Assembly: GCA_003567115.1 (NCBI GenBank)
Contig: PXAP01000026.1
Span: 1-13,986 of the forward strand
DNA: 13,986 nucleotides
From: Bacteroidota bacterium
Lineage (GTDB): Bacteria; Bacteroidota; Bacteroidia; Bacteroidales; PUMT01
Direction: 5' to 3'
The position numbers and the translations under genes were made by a program. Below, in pieces: positions 7,401 through 13,986 of the stretch (position 1 is its first letter; each line of letters starts with the position of its first letter). The notes beneath the pieces are model-generated. The model worked only from the letters and a program-made list of their open reading frames with translations, searched no databases and had not been told where the DNA came from.

Positions 7401-8663
7401 ATGCAAAATACCAGTATTTCCCTGAAAAGGAAAGATATCCGGGTCATGGCTCCTGCCGGATCCTTTGAGTCGCTCCAGGCAGCCCTTCAGGCAGGCGCAG
7501 GCGCAGTTTATTTTGGAGTTGACCGTCTTAACATGAGGTCGAGGTCCTCTGGCAACTTTTCACTTGAAGAGATGAGGACTGTTTCAGAGATATGCCGCAA
7601 ACATGCCGTTAAATCCTGTCTAACGGTTAATACCCTGCTATATGATGAAGATATGCCTGCAATGAGGGATATTGTCGCAGAAGCAAAAAAACAGCATATT
7701 CAGGCACTGATTGTAAGTGATGTGTCGGCCGTTGAATACGCAAGTAAGCTGGATATGGAAATTCATCTTTCAACTCAGCTTAATATAGGAAATATTGAGG
7801 CTGTCAGGTTTTATTCACGGTATGCAGATGTAATGGTCCTGGCACGGGAACTTAGCCTTGACCAGATCAGTAGTATTGCCAGGGCTATTGAAAATGAAAA
7901 TATAACCGGGCCTTCCGGAAGAAAAGTGCAGCTCGAGGTTTTTATTCACGGGGCACTCTGTATGGCAATTTCGGGCAAATGTTACCTTAGTTTACATGAA
8001 ACCGGCTTTTCTGCCAACCGTGGTGAATGTCTTCAGATTTGCAGAAGGGCATATACTGTAAGGGAAAAGGAAAAAGGGAGTGAACTTGAAATTAACAATG
8101 AATACATTTTATCTCCAAAGGATCTGTGTACCATACATTTTCTAAACAAAATCCTGGATTCAGGAGCAACGGTTCTTAAAATAGAGGGGCGTGCGCGTTC
8201 ACCGGAATATGTAAAAACAGTAACAGAATGTTATTCAGAAGCCCTGGATTCTATTTTTAATGGCAGCTACACTGAATCAGCAATTAATAAATGGTATGAA
8301 AGGCTGGCAACTGTATTTAACAGGGGTTTCTGGGATGGATATTATCTGGGGCAACGGCTTGGTGAACGGAGCCATGTTTACGGCTCGGAAGCCACCCGCA
8401 AAAAGATCTATACCGGTAAAGCAATTAATTATTATAACAGGATCGGAGTTGCCGAATTTCTGATTGAAAATGGTTCGATTCGCGAAGGTGATGAGGTTCT
8501 GATTATCGGGCCTACGACAGGAGTCATTCAGATGAAACCCGCGGAGATAAGGAACGATGCCGGGAGGGCCTCCAAAGTTAGCAGGGGAGAAAACTGTTCT
8601 TTTAAGGTTGATCAGGATGTAAGAAGGTCTGATAAGCTTTACAGGCTTGAATACAGAAGGTGA
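7401..8663 (+). CDS. U32 family protein, probable TrhP-type tRNA uridine hydroxylation protein
   Basis: A 420-residue cytoplasmic protein. An N-terminal TIM-barrel-like region begins with MAPAGSFESLQAALQAGA and VYFGVDRLNMR. The U32 signature EVFIHGALCMAISGKCYLS spans about residues 179-197. Cys187, Cys194, Cys210 and Cys214 have the spacing of the family's four iron-sulfur cluster ligands, and KIEGRARSPEYV at 260-271 is also conserved. A small beta-rich C-terminal domain occupies about 345-420. U32 proteins were first listed as peptidases, but E. coli members TrhP (about 450 residues) and RlhA (about 650) take part in prephenate-dependent RNA hydroxylation. The length here fits TrhP, which forms 5-hydroxyuridine at tRNA position 34. 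I give no symbol because the RNA target cannot be proved from sequence. It is the last gene of the plus-strand run and converges with the minus-strand gene ending at 8726. Confidence 0.88.
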   Translation: MQNTSISLKRKDIRVMAPAGSFESLQAALQAGAGAVYFGVDRLNMRSRSSGNFSLEEMRTVSEICRKHAVKSCLTVNTLLYDEDMPAMRDIVAEAKKQHIQALIVSDVSAVEYASKLDMEIHLSTQLNIGNIEAVRFYSRYADVMVLARELSLDQISSIARAIENENITGPSGRKVQLEVFIHGALCMAISGKCYLSLHETGFSANRGECLQICRRAYTVREKEKGSELEINNEYILSPKDLCTIHFLNKILDSGATVLKIEGRARSPEYVKTVTECYSEALDSIFNGSYTESAINKWYERLATVFNRGFWDGYYLGQRLGERSHVYGSEATRKKIYTGKAINYYNRIGVAEFLIENGSIREGDEVLIIGPTTGVIQMKPAEIRNDAGRASKVSRGENCSFKVDQDVRRSDKLYRLEYRR

Positions 8664-8725
8664 AGGCTAAATATAAAAGGATTTTCGGCTGAAAAGAACA
8701 GGCTTTACAGGTTTTTTCTCCTGAT

Positions 8726-9442
8726 TCAGTCCAGGTGATCAGGATGTGACAGTTCATAAAGGTATTTACTGCGAACAAACTCCAGTTGTTCGTGATCAAT
8801 ATCCCGGGCATATATTCTAACCATATCTGTTATATCTTCCATATAAATGATTGCCAGTGCTGCATCAAATGAATATTTATCCAAATTGCTCCTGATATAG
8901 ATTGTGATTTTTTTGAAAAACTCCCATGGAGGCTTTTCCGGAATTTCGAAATAATACAAATAGGGATTGTCAATATCCTGGAATATATTTTCATCGATTT
9001 TTTTTAGGGGAAAGTATTTCCGGAGCTTAATCAGAGCTTTACCACAGAGGGTCTTCATTCTCCTGAACTTAATACCCTCTTCGGCAAGGGCTGCCTGGAG
9101 CCGGGGGATAGAGCCGAAACAGTCAAGGCCCCGGGCTCTTATAAAATGATAAGCTTTTTTGTTCAAACAGGCATGGCCGAAGCTTAAATCACATTTAGCG
9201 GGTAACGAATGTTTTATTTTTTTGGCTGTACGTAAAATATCCTCTCCCTCGTATTTGGTTTCGGTAACCAGGTAGATGTTGTTTGGCATAGGCGGTTCGG
9301 GGAGGTTCTTTCCATGATAACCGGGGAAGGGGTGAGAGCTTTCAAGCACCAGGGTGTTATGCATTATATTATGCTTAACATTGACCAGATCCTCCTCCTT
9401 TATGATTTTCCCGGGGGCTTTTATGATATCATCGGTAAGCAT
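8726..9442 (-). CDS. Conserved-looking hypothetical cytoplasmic protein downstream of the hybrid kinase
   Basis: A 238-residue protein that I cannot assign to a named family. There is no signal peptide and no membrane helix. It has mixed alpha/beta character: strand-like NIYLVTETKY at about 54-63, then basic helices (RTAKKIKHSL), a Cys-containing segment (KCDLSFGHACLNKKAYHFIRARGLD, with Cys84 and Cys92), then ITIYIRSNLD and DAALAIIYMEDITDMVRIYARDID near the C-terminus. His and Cys residues are scattered without a recognisable metal-binding pattern. The ATG at 9442 lies 50 bases after the stop of the hybrid histidine kinase on the same strand, so the two are probably co-transcribed and may share a pathway. 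It could act as an output or adaptor of the kinase or simply be a neighbour. It converges with the U32 gene. Confidence 0.75.
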   Translation of the reverse strand: MLTDDIIKAPGKIIKEEDLVNVKHNIMHNTLVLESSHPFPGYHGKNLPEPPMPNNIYLVTETKYEGEDILRTAKKIKHSLPAKCDLSFGHACLNKKAYHFIRARGLDCFGSIPRLQAALAEEGIKFRRMKTLCGKALIKLRKYFPLKKIDENIFQDIDNPYLYYFEIPEKPPWEFFKKITIYIRSNLDKYSFDAALAIIYMEDITDMVRIYARDIDHEQLEFVRSKYLYELSHPDHLD

Positions 9443-9492
9443 ATTTCAGTTATTTTATACAAAAGTAAAAAATTGCTCCGTGTATTTCAATG

Positions 9493-12330
9493 TCATTTTA
9501 GCCGGTTTTTTTTCGATAATGTTTTTATGATTACATTTTTCAGGAGATCAATACGTACAGGTTTGGAAATAAAACTGTTCATGCCCACTTCTATTGCTTC
9601 AGTTTTCTCAGTTTCTCCTGCATTGGCAGTCATTGCCACTATAGGCATGGTATAACCCAGCTTCCGGATCTCATAAGTTGCATCAAGTCCGTTTTTTCCC
9701 GGCATCCGGATATCCATAAAAACAATGTTGTAATCTTTTTCCCTGACTTTTTCTACAGCCTCATTTCCGTTTGAAACTATATCTATGGAATAACCGATAC
9801 TTTTGAATAATGACTGAGCAACTATCTGATTAACATGGTTGTCTTCCGCAACAAGAATTTTCAGGCCGGGTTTGGGTTTTTTAATATCGGCTTCCTTTGC
9901 CGAAGGTATTACAGTATAAAGAAAATTGTTTTGTATAATATCAAAAATTTCAGATGCATCATAAGGCTCTATAAGATAGTGATCTGCTCCGAAACGCCGG
10001 CTTTTGATAAAATTTCCGGGTTTGTTTGCCGAACTGATAATTATTATAAGGTATTTTTCATACAAATGATTTTCATGGAGTTTCCTGGCAATTGAAAAAC
10101 CATTGCTTTTTTCTGAATCAATAATAACAATTATTGAGTAATTACGGGAAGTATCCTTTTGCCGGCTTTTCAAAAGATCGATGGTTGAATCATTAAAAGC
10201 GGTGGTTTCACAGGAAATACCCATTCTGACAAACATCTCTTTTACCCTTTGGTTTTTTTCACCAGGGTTGGCTAGTATGAGTGTGCGGATATCCTTGTAG
10301 GTTTTGATATGTTTAAACTCCAGGGATTTTCCCGAAACATCGTTGGAATATACCTGAATGCTGAATTTTACTCTTGTGCCGGGGCCGCCTTTTTTCGGTT
10401 TTTCTAAAACAGGACATTCTATTGATAATTCCCCTTTCATAAGGCTGATTAGTCTTCTTGTTTTAATCAGTCCGAAATTTTCTGAAAAACCCGGTTGATT
10501 TCCGTTCTTATTTTTATTTATACGATTCATAATATCAGGTGATATGCCAATCCCCGTATCTTCGATGGTAAAATCCAGCTGAATATTCCCGGATTTTTGT
10601 TCACCGGATTCAACTTTCAGCCTTATTTCTCCTTCTTCCGTATATTTCAATGAGTTACTCAGAAGATTTATCAGTACTTGTTTAATATGGAAAGGATCGC
10701 CTATGATATTTTTGGGGATATTTTCAGCAATAGATAAAATGATTTCGATATTTTTATCATGGGCTTTGTTTTTTAATGGGTTGAGCGCCAGCTCAATCTC
10801 TTCGGACAGGACAAAAGGAATTTCCTCCACAAGTATTTTAGCGTCCTCAAAACCTGAAAAATCCATTATGTCATTAATTACCAGCAATATATCCTCGCAG
10901 CAACTCCTGATTAAACCTGGTTTTCCCGAACCGGGTGAACCAGGCGTCATTTCTGACTCAAGTGTATCAGCCAAATTGAGTATTCCGTTGAGGGGATTAC
11001 GAATGTCATGGCTTATTCTTTTCAAAAACTCTGTTTTAGCTTCTCTGAACAGGTATTCATTTTTTCTTGCCTGTTCTATAGGACTGATATCGATGAAAGC
11101 TTCAACAAACACTTTTTCTTTCATAAAACGGGCAGGGATCTCTTTTTTATACACTATAACCTCTGAGTCATCAGCATCATAATATACAAACTCACTTGTA
11201 TTCTCGTTGCCATGCTTTACCTTTTCATCCGGGTAGTTTTTAAATAAAAAAAACATATTTGAAAAATCTTTTCCGAGGATACCAGCTTGATCTTTAATTT
11301 TTAATATATCAAGGGCCGTACTGTTGACCATTTTTACCCTGCCATCATAACCTTTTATAATAATACCAATGGGAAGCGATTCGAAAATATTCTTAATCGA
11401 CTGTTCCGATTCATTTGATCTTTGCTTTTCTTTTCGCTCATTCCTTACAAACCAGAGAAAAAACAGGATTATTAGTATAAGTACAATGAAGGTAGCTGCT
11501 GCTATTGTGATTATGCTGCTTATAATATCAGATAAAACAAAGCTCGTATTAAAAGAAAATATAACAAGAAAATCCTGATCAAATATTTTTACCGGAGAAT
11601 AGGTTGAAATAAACCTTGCAGGTCCGTTGCCGGTCTCCAACCGGTGTATCTGGCTGCCGGTCATATTCTCATCCGGCCAGTTTTCCAGGAAAAAACCGAC
11701 AGCATCAGCAATCAGAAGATTATCTCCGAAATTGCTGAAAACAATCTCTCCGTTATTATTAATAATCCATTGCCAGAGGTTTTGAGTAATATTATAATTA
11801 GCGAAAACGGATTGAATATATTTCCCGGTATCAATTTTGACCACAATATTGGAATGAACGGAGTTACCTTTAAAAGCCGGCAGGACAAAAACTGCTTCCC
11901 CGTATTGCCCTTCAAACACCTCCCTGTCGTGTAACCCTGTTTGCTCTCTTGAAACAAATATATCGGTAATAAGGTTATTGCTTTTGTCTTTGAAAATATT
12001 GTAAGCATTCCTGTTATTGTCATATAGTGAAATGCTGGTTATAAGTTGTTTGTATTTTGAAAAGAAAACCTCTATTTTTCTTATGCTGCTTTCCTGGATT
12101 TCAGGATCGTGGAAAAATTCAGTCATATCGTCGGTAAAAAGAATGTAGTTAATTTCATTCATGAAATTTGCAACATGCTGTTCAACTTCCCAGCAGCAGT
12201 TTTCGGTTTGATTTTTAAGGATGGTTTCCTGAAAATTTACCTGCTGCCTGTAGATGTTTAAATAGTAATGAATATTGGCAGCAATTAGCACCAGTATGAT
12301 AGCAGTCAGCAGCAGGTATATGTTTCTCAT
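9493..12330 (-). CDS. Hybrid sensor histidine kinase with PAS, degenerate and intact receiver domains
   Basis: A 945-residue membrane protein. TM1 is at about residues 4-24, followed by a 240-residue periplasmic sensor of possible Cache type, TM2 at about 268-294 and a PAS domain at about 310-415. The HisKA domain has KRISHDIRNPLNG with His441. The HATPase domain has an N-box NLLSNSLKY (Asn559) and a G1 box DTGIGI at 591-596. The G2 region reads ENFGLIKTRRL and keeps only one glycine of the usual GxGLG. Receiver 1 (about 679-803) has lost the acidic pair (A687, N688) and has Glu788 where the conserved Lys should be. Receiver 2 (about 822-940) is intact: Glu829, Asp830, phospho-acceptor Asp873, Thr901 and Lys923. 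There is no DNA-binding domain, so the output must pass through a phosphotransfer protein or protein contact. It lies between rsgA and an unknown protein, all on the minus strand. Confidence 0.92.
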   Translation of the reverse strand: MRNIYLLLTAIILVLIAANIHYYLNIYRQQVNFQETILKNQTENCCWEVEQHVANFMNEINYILFTDDMTEFFHDPEIQESSIRKIEVFFSKYKQLITSISLYDNNRNAYNIFKDKSNNLITDIFVSREQTGLHDREVFEGQYGEAVFVLPAFKGNSVHSNIVVKIDTGKYIQSVFANYNITQNLWQWIINNNGEIVFSNFGDNLLIADAVGFFLENWPDENMTGSQIHRLETGNGPARFISTYSPVKIFDQDFLVIFSFNTSFVLSDIISSIITIAAATFIVLILIILFFLWFVRNERKEKQRSNESEQSIKNIFESLPIGIIIKGYDGRVKMVNSTALDILKIKDQAGILGKDFSNMFFLFKNYPDEKVKHGNENTSEFVYYDADDSEVIVYKKEIPARFMKEKVFVEAFIDISPIEQARKNEYLFREAKTEFLKRISHDIRNPLNGILNLADTLESEMTPGSPGSGKPGLIRSCCEDILLVINDIMDFSGFEDAKILVEEIPFVLSEEIELALNPLKNKAHDKNIEIILSIAENIPKNIIGDPFHIKQVLINLLSNSLKYTEEGEIRLKVESGEQKSGNIQLDFTIEDTGIGISPDIMNRINKNKNGNQPGFSENFGLIKTRRLISLMKGELSIECPVLEKPKKGGPGTRVKFSIQVYSNDVSGKSLEFKHIKTYKDIRTLILANPGEKNQRVKEMFVRMGISCETTAFNDSTIDLLKSRQKDTSRNYSIIVIIDSEKSNGFSIARKLHENHLYEKYLIIIISSANKPGNFIKSRRFGADHYLIEPYDASEIFDIIQNNFLYTVIPSAKEADIKKPKPGLKILVAEDNHVNQIVAQSLFKSIGYSIDIVSNGNEAVEKVREKDYNIVFMDIRMPGKNGLDATYEIRKLGYTMPIVAMTANAGETEKTEAIEVGMNSFISKPVRIDLLKNVIIKTLSKKNRLK

Positions 12331-12351
12331 AGGTCAGCACAAAATAATTTT

Positions 12352-12382
12352 GAAAGATAAAAAATAAAATAGTAAAATAAAA
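12352..12382 (-). promoter_or_regulatory. Possible Bacteroidota-type promoter for the hybrid kinase
   Basis: On the minus strand TATCTTTC (12352-12359) is one base from the Bacteroidota -7 consensus TAnnTTTG, with a T-rich stretch about 20 bases upstream where a -33 element would sit. It ends 21 bases before the kinase ATG at 12330. The -33 element is not a good match and the region is generally AT-rich, so this is a tentative call. Confidence 0.28.
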
Positions 12383-12406
12383 AGCTGGCGGTTGAATGTG
12401 ATTGCA

Positions 12407-12431
12407 TATCAGCCTGGAAACCCTGCTGATA
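12407..12431. promoter_or_regulatory. Perfect 7-bp inverted repeat upstream of the hybrid kinase (possible operator)
   Basis: TATCAGC (12407-12413) and GCTGATA (12425-12431) form a perfect dyad with an 11-base spacer that holds a further GG/CC pair. It lies 76 bases before the kinase start and about 75 bases after the rsgA stop. No T-run follows on either strand, so it does not look like a terminator. A dimeric regulator site or an RNA hairpin between the two genes is possible. The repeat is seen directly; the role is inferred. Confidence 0.35.
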
Positions 12432-12507
12432 AATATTTCCCTTTGATTATTCAACTGAATCAGGGGAGAATTAAAGGCGGAGGAAACTATTGTAAAGGGT
12501 GTAATTT

Positions 12508-13464
12508 TTAATAGCCGGGAGTACGGTATTTACCTGAGTCATCATAAAAAAGGCTCAGGTAGCTTTCATATCGGCTCAAGCTCAGTTTATTCTCTTCAAC
12601 AGCTTTTTTAACGGCGCAGTTGGGCTCATTAATGTGCATGCAGTTATAATACTGACAATCCTTTGAAAGGGCGAAAATATCGGGGAAAAAATGAAAAATC
12701 TCTTCCTTATCCATATCTATGATTCCAAAACCCTTGATTCCCGGAGTATCAATAATATATCCCCCCGAGGATAGCTTAAACATTTCTGAAAAAGTTGTTG
12801 TATGCCTGCCGGTTTTGTGAGATTCGGATACCGGACGGGTTTTAAGGTCAAGGGAGGGGTCCATTGCATTGATTAAAGACGACTTGCCCACACCCGAGTT
12901 GCCTGCAATAAGATTAATTTTGTTTTTCATCCTTGTTTTAAGCTCCTCCACTCCCCTTTTCTCTACGGCCGATGATTTAACCGATTCATATCCTATCGAT
13001 CCGTACATCCTGATAAGCTGCTCCATTTCACTTGTAAGTTTCTCATCGTAAAGATCGGTTTTGTTGAAAATCAAAACGGCAGGGATCTCATATGCTTCAC
13101 TTGTTGCCAGAAAGCGGTCAATAAACCGCAGTGTTGTTCTTGGTAAAATCAGAGAGATCATTAGAAATGACTGATCAAGATTGGCTGCAAGGACGTGTGT
13201 CTCTCTGGAAAGCTTGGATGCTTTGCGTATTATATAGTTTTTTCTGTCAAGAATCTCGCAGATGATACCTGTGCTCTCTTTTTCAAGCCGGTAAAACATC
13301 ACGTTATCACCCACTGCCAGGGGATTTGTGCTACGGATACCTCTTGTGCGCAGTTTGCCTTTTATCTTGCAGGGAAGCGTTTTATTATTGCTATCCTGTA
13401 CTGTATGCCAGCTGCCGGTTGTTTTTATTACAAGTCCTTTTTCCAATACCGTTGTTTTATGCAA
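12508..13464 (-). CDS. rsgA: Ribosome small subunit-dependent GTPase A
   Basis: A circularly permuted GTPase of about 318 residues that acts in the cytoplasm in late 30S subunit maturation. An N-terminal OB-fold (GLVIKTTGSWHTVQ ... CKIKGKLRTRGIRSTNPLAVGD) is followed by motifs in the permuted order: G4 NKTD at 134-137, G5 SSA at 164-166, G1 GNSGVGKSS at 188-196 and G3 DTPG at 239-242. A zinc-binding C-terminal domain has Cys270, Cys275, His277 and Cys283. The frame has no ATG near its start. An in-frame TAA lies at 13477-13479, and the first start-like codon is the TTG at 13464. A second TTG at 13446 gives LEKGLVIKTTGSW, which fits the family N-terminus better. The minus-strand sequence TATTTTTG (13462-13469) matches TAnnTTTG and could be a -7 element serving the 13446 start. 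The neighbouring kinase begins 177 bases downstream. Confidence 0.95.
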   Translation of the reverse strand: MHKTTVLEKGLVIKTTGSWHTVQDSNNKTLPCKIKGKLRTRGIRSTNPLAVGDNVMFYRLEKESTGIICEILDRKNYIIRKASKLSRETHVLAANLDQSFLMISLILPRTTLRFIDRFLATSEAYEIPAVLIFNKTDLYDEKLTSEMEQLIRMYGSIGYESVKSSAVEKRGVEELKTRMKNKINLIAGNSGVGKSSLINAMDPSLDLKTRPVSESHKTGRHTTTFSEMFKLSSGGYIIDTPGIKGFGIIDMDKEEIFHFFPDIFALSKDCQYYNCMHINEPNCAVKKAVEENKLSLSRYESYLSLFYDDSGKYRTPGY

Positions 13465-13677
13465 AAATAACGATCCTTAACAAAACATTAAAATACATTT
13501 AACGGTAACAGGTTAACCGGAAAATAAGAAAGAACGAAAATGATAACCGCTGTTTATGCTTTAACCCGGCAGTCCTTGTCTTTTGGGTCGGTTACGTCTT
13601 TACCCTCAAACTGCGGATAATTCATTTTCTTATGATATTGACTACAAATCGGGTATCCGGCTTTTTTTGGTTTTCTT

Positions 13678-13986
13678 TCAGAAAATTCCGGCCTTTTCCA
13701 GGAAGTCGCCGATTAGCCCCTCCAGATCAGGTTTCCCTATTTCCTGTAGTTCATAGTTAACCTTGGCCGAGGGTTTGTTTATTTTTATGATCCTGCCCAG
13801 GTCTATAGGGGTTGCAATTATTACTGAATCACAATCGGTATTGTTGATGGTCTTTTTAAGATCATTGATCTGCTGATCTCCGTATCCCATAGCTGGCAAA
13901 AGCTTTCCGATTTCAGGGTAGGTTACAAATGTCTCCTTTAATTTGCCGACAGTAAACGGCCTTGGATCAACCAGCTGGCTTGCTCC
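13678..13986 (-). CDS. Cyclic 2,3-diphosphoglycerate synthetase-like protein, C-terminal fragment (gene continues past window end)
   Basis: The frame is open to the end of the window and gives the last 102 residues of a larger protein. The real start lies beyond base 13986. Recognisable family features are DPRPFTVGKLKETF, then LLPAMGYGDQQ, CDSVIIATPIDLGRII, and INKPSAKVNYELQE close to the C-terminus. These match the C-terminal part of the cyclic 2,3-diphosphoglycerate synthetase / predicted P-loop GTPase family (COG2403-like). In methanogens such an enzyme makes the thermoprotectant cyclic 2,3-diphosphoglycerate. Bacterial relatives are common but their substrate is not settled. The nucleotide-binding half is outside the window, so activity cannot be judged. 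It is upstream of rsgA on the same strand with a 213-base spacer. Confidence 0.85.
   Translation of the reverse strand, partial: GASQLVDPRPFTVGKLKETFVTYPEIGKLLPAMGYGDQQINDLKKTINNTDCDSVIIATPIDLGRIIKINKPSAKVNYELQEIGKPDLEGLIGDFLEKAGIF

Noticed and set aside
7401..8663. Annotating the U32 protein as a collagenase-like protease
   Set aside because: The four-cysteine iron-sulfur pattern and length fit the RNA hydroxylation proteins; the peptidase label for the family is historical and no protease catalytic site is visible.
8664..8725. Bidirectional terminator between the convergent U32 and hypothetical genes
   Set aside because: Only a 5-bp TTTTC/GAAAA stem with a GGCT loop (8682-8695) and a 4-bp CAGG/CCTG pair are seen. 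They are too weak and AT-rich to call.
10703..11182. A 159-codon plus-strand open frame inside the hybrid kinase gene
   Set aside because: It is the antisense shadow of the PAS-HisKA-HATPase region, Ser/Ile-rich, with no domain or context of its own.
1..13986. CRISPR arrays, tRNA or rRNA genes, insertion sequences, phage or defence genes
   Set aside because: No regularly spaced direct repeats, cloverleaf-like segments, transposase motifs or defence-protein domains were found when reading both strands.

Overview
The window looks like chromosomal DNA from a member of the Bacteroidota, probably a Bacteroidales or Marinilabiliales relative. This is an inference from protein style: an anti-sigma-like N-terminal module (N-Y-x-x-[YF]...EGxL...FLxxN), a DTxxIxIG-type outer-membrane barrel protein, an AsmA protein ending in FxIIWDE, few Shine-Dalgarno sites and AT-rich spacers. 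No rRNA, tRNA, CRISPR array, insertion sequence or phage gene is visible. The DNA reads as ordinary core and envelope-regulation chromosome, not as a mobile island.

Bases 1-249 hold no full gene. They carry repeated ATCCAT/ATGGAT blocks able to form alternative hairpins, and a 23-codon open frame whose end resembles the N-terminus of the next gene. Bases 250-2451 (+) encode a single-pass membrane protein with two copies of an anti-sigma-like module, then a secreted outer-membrane beta-barrel protein. Pairs like this often follow an ECF sigma factor gene in this phylum. No sigma gene lies inside the window.

Bases 2678-8663 (+) form a co-directional run with gaps of roughly 91, 49 and 23 bases: dipeptidase E (pepE), a large AsmA-family envelope protein, a two-TM sensor histidine kinase without a partner regulator, and a U32-family Fe-S protein of the TrhP tRNA-hydroxylation type.

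Bases 8726-13986 are on the minus strand and converge on that run. In transcription order they are: the C-terminal 102 codons of a cyclic 2,3-diphosphoglycerate synthetase-like protein (running off the window end), the ribosome-assembly GTPase rsgA with a non-ATG start, a 945-residue hybrid histidine kinase with one degenerate and one intact receiver domain, and a 238-residue cytoplasmic protein of unknown function 50 bases behind it.

I do not see a clear-cut new biological system. The best leads are the duplicated anti-sigma module with its upstream micro-ORF and hairpins, the hybrid kinase with a pseudo-receiver paired with an unknown protein, and the duplicated FxIIWDE tail of the AsmA protein.
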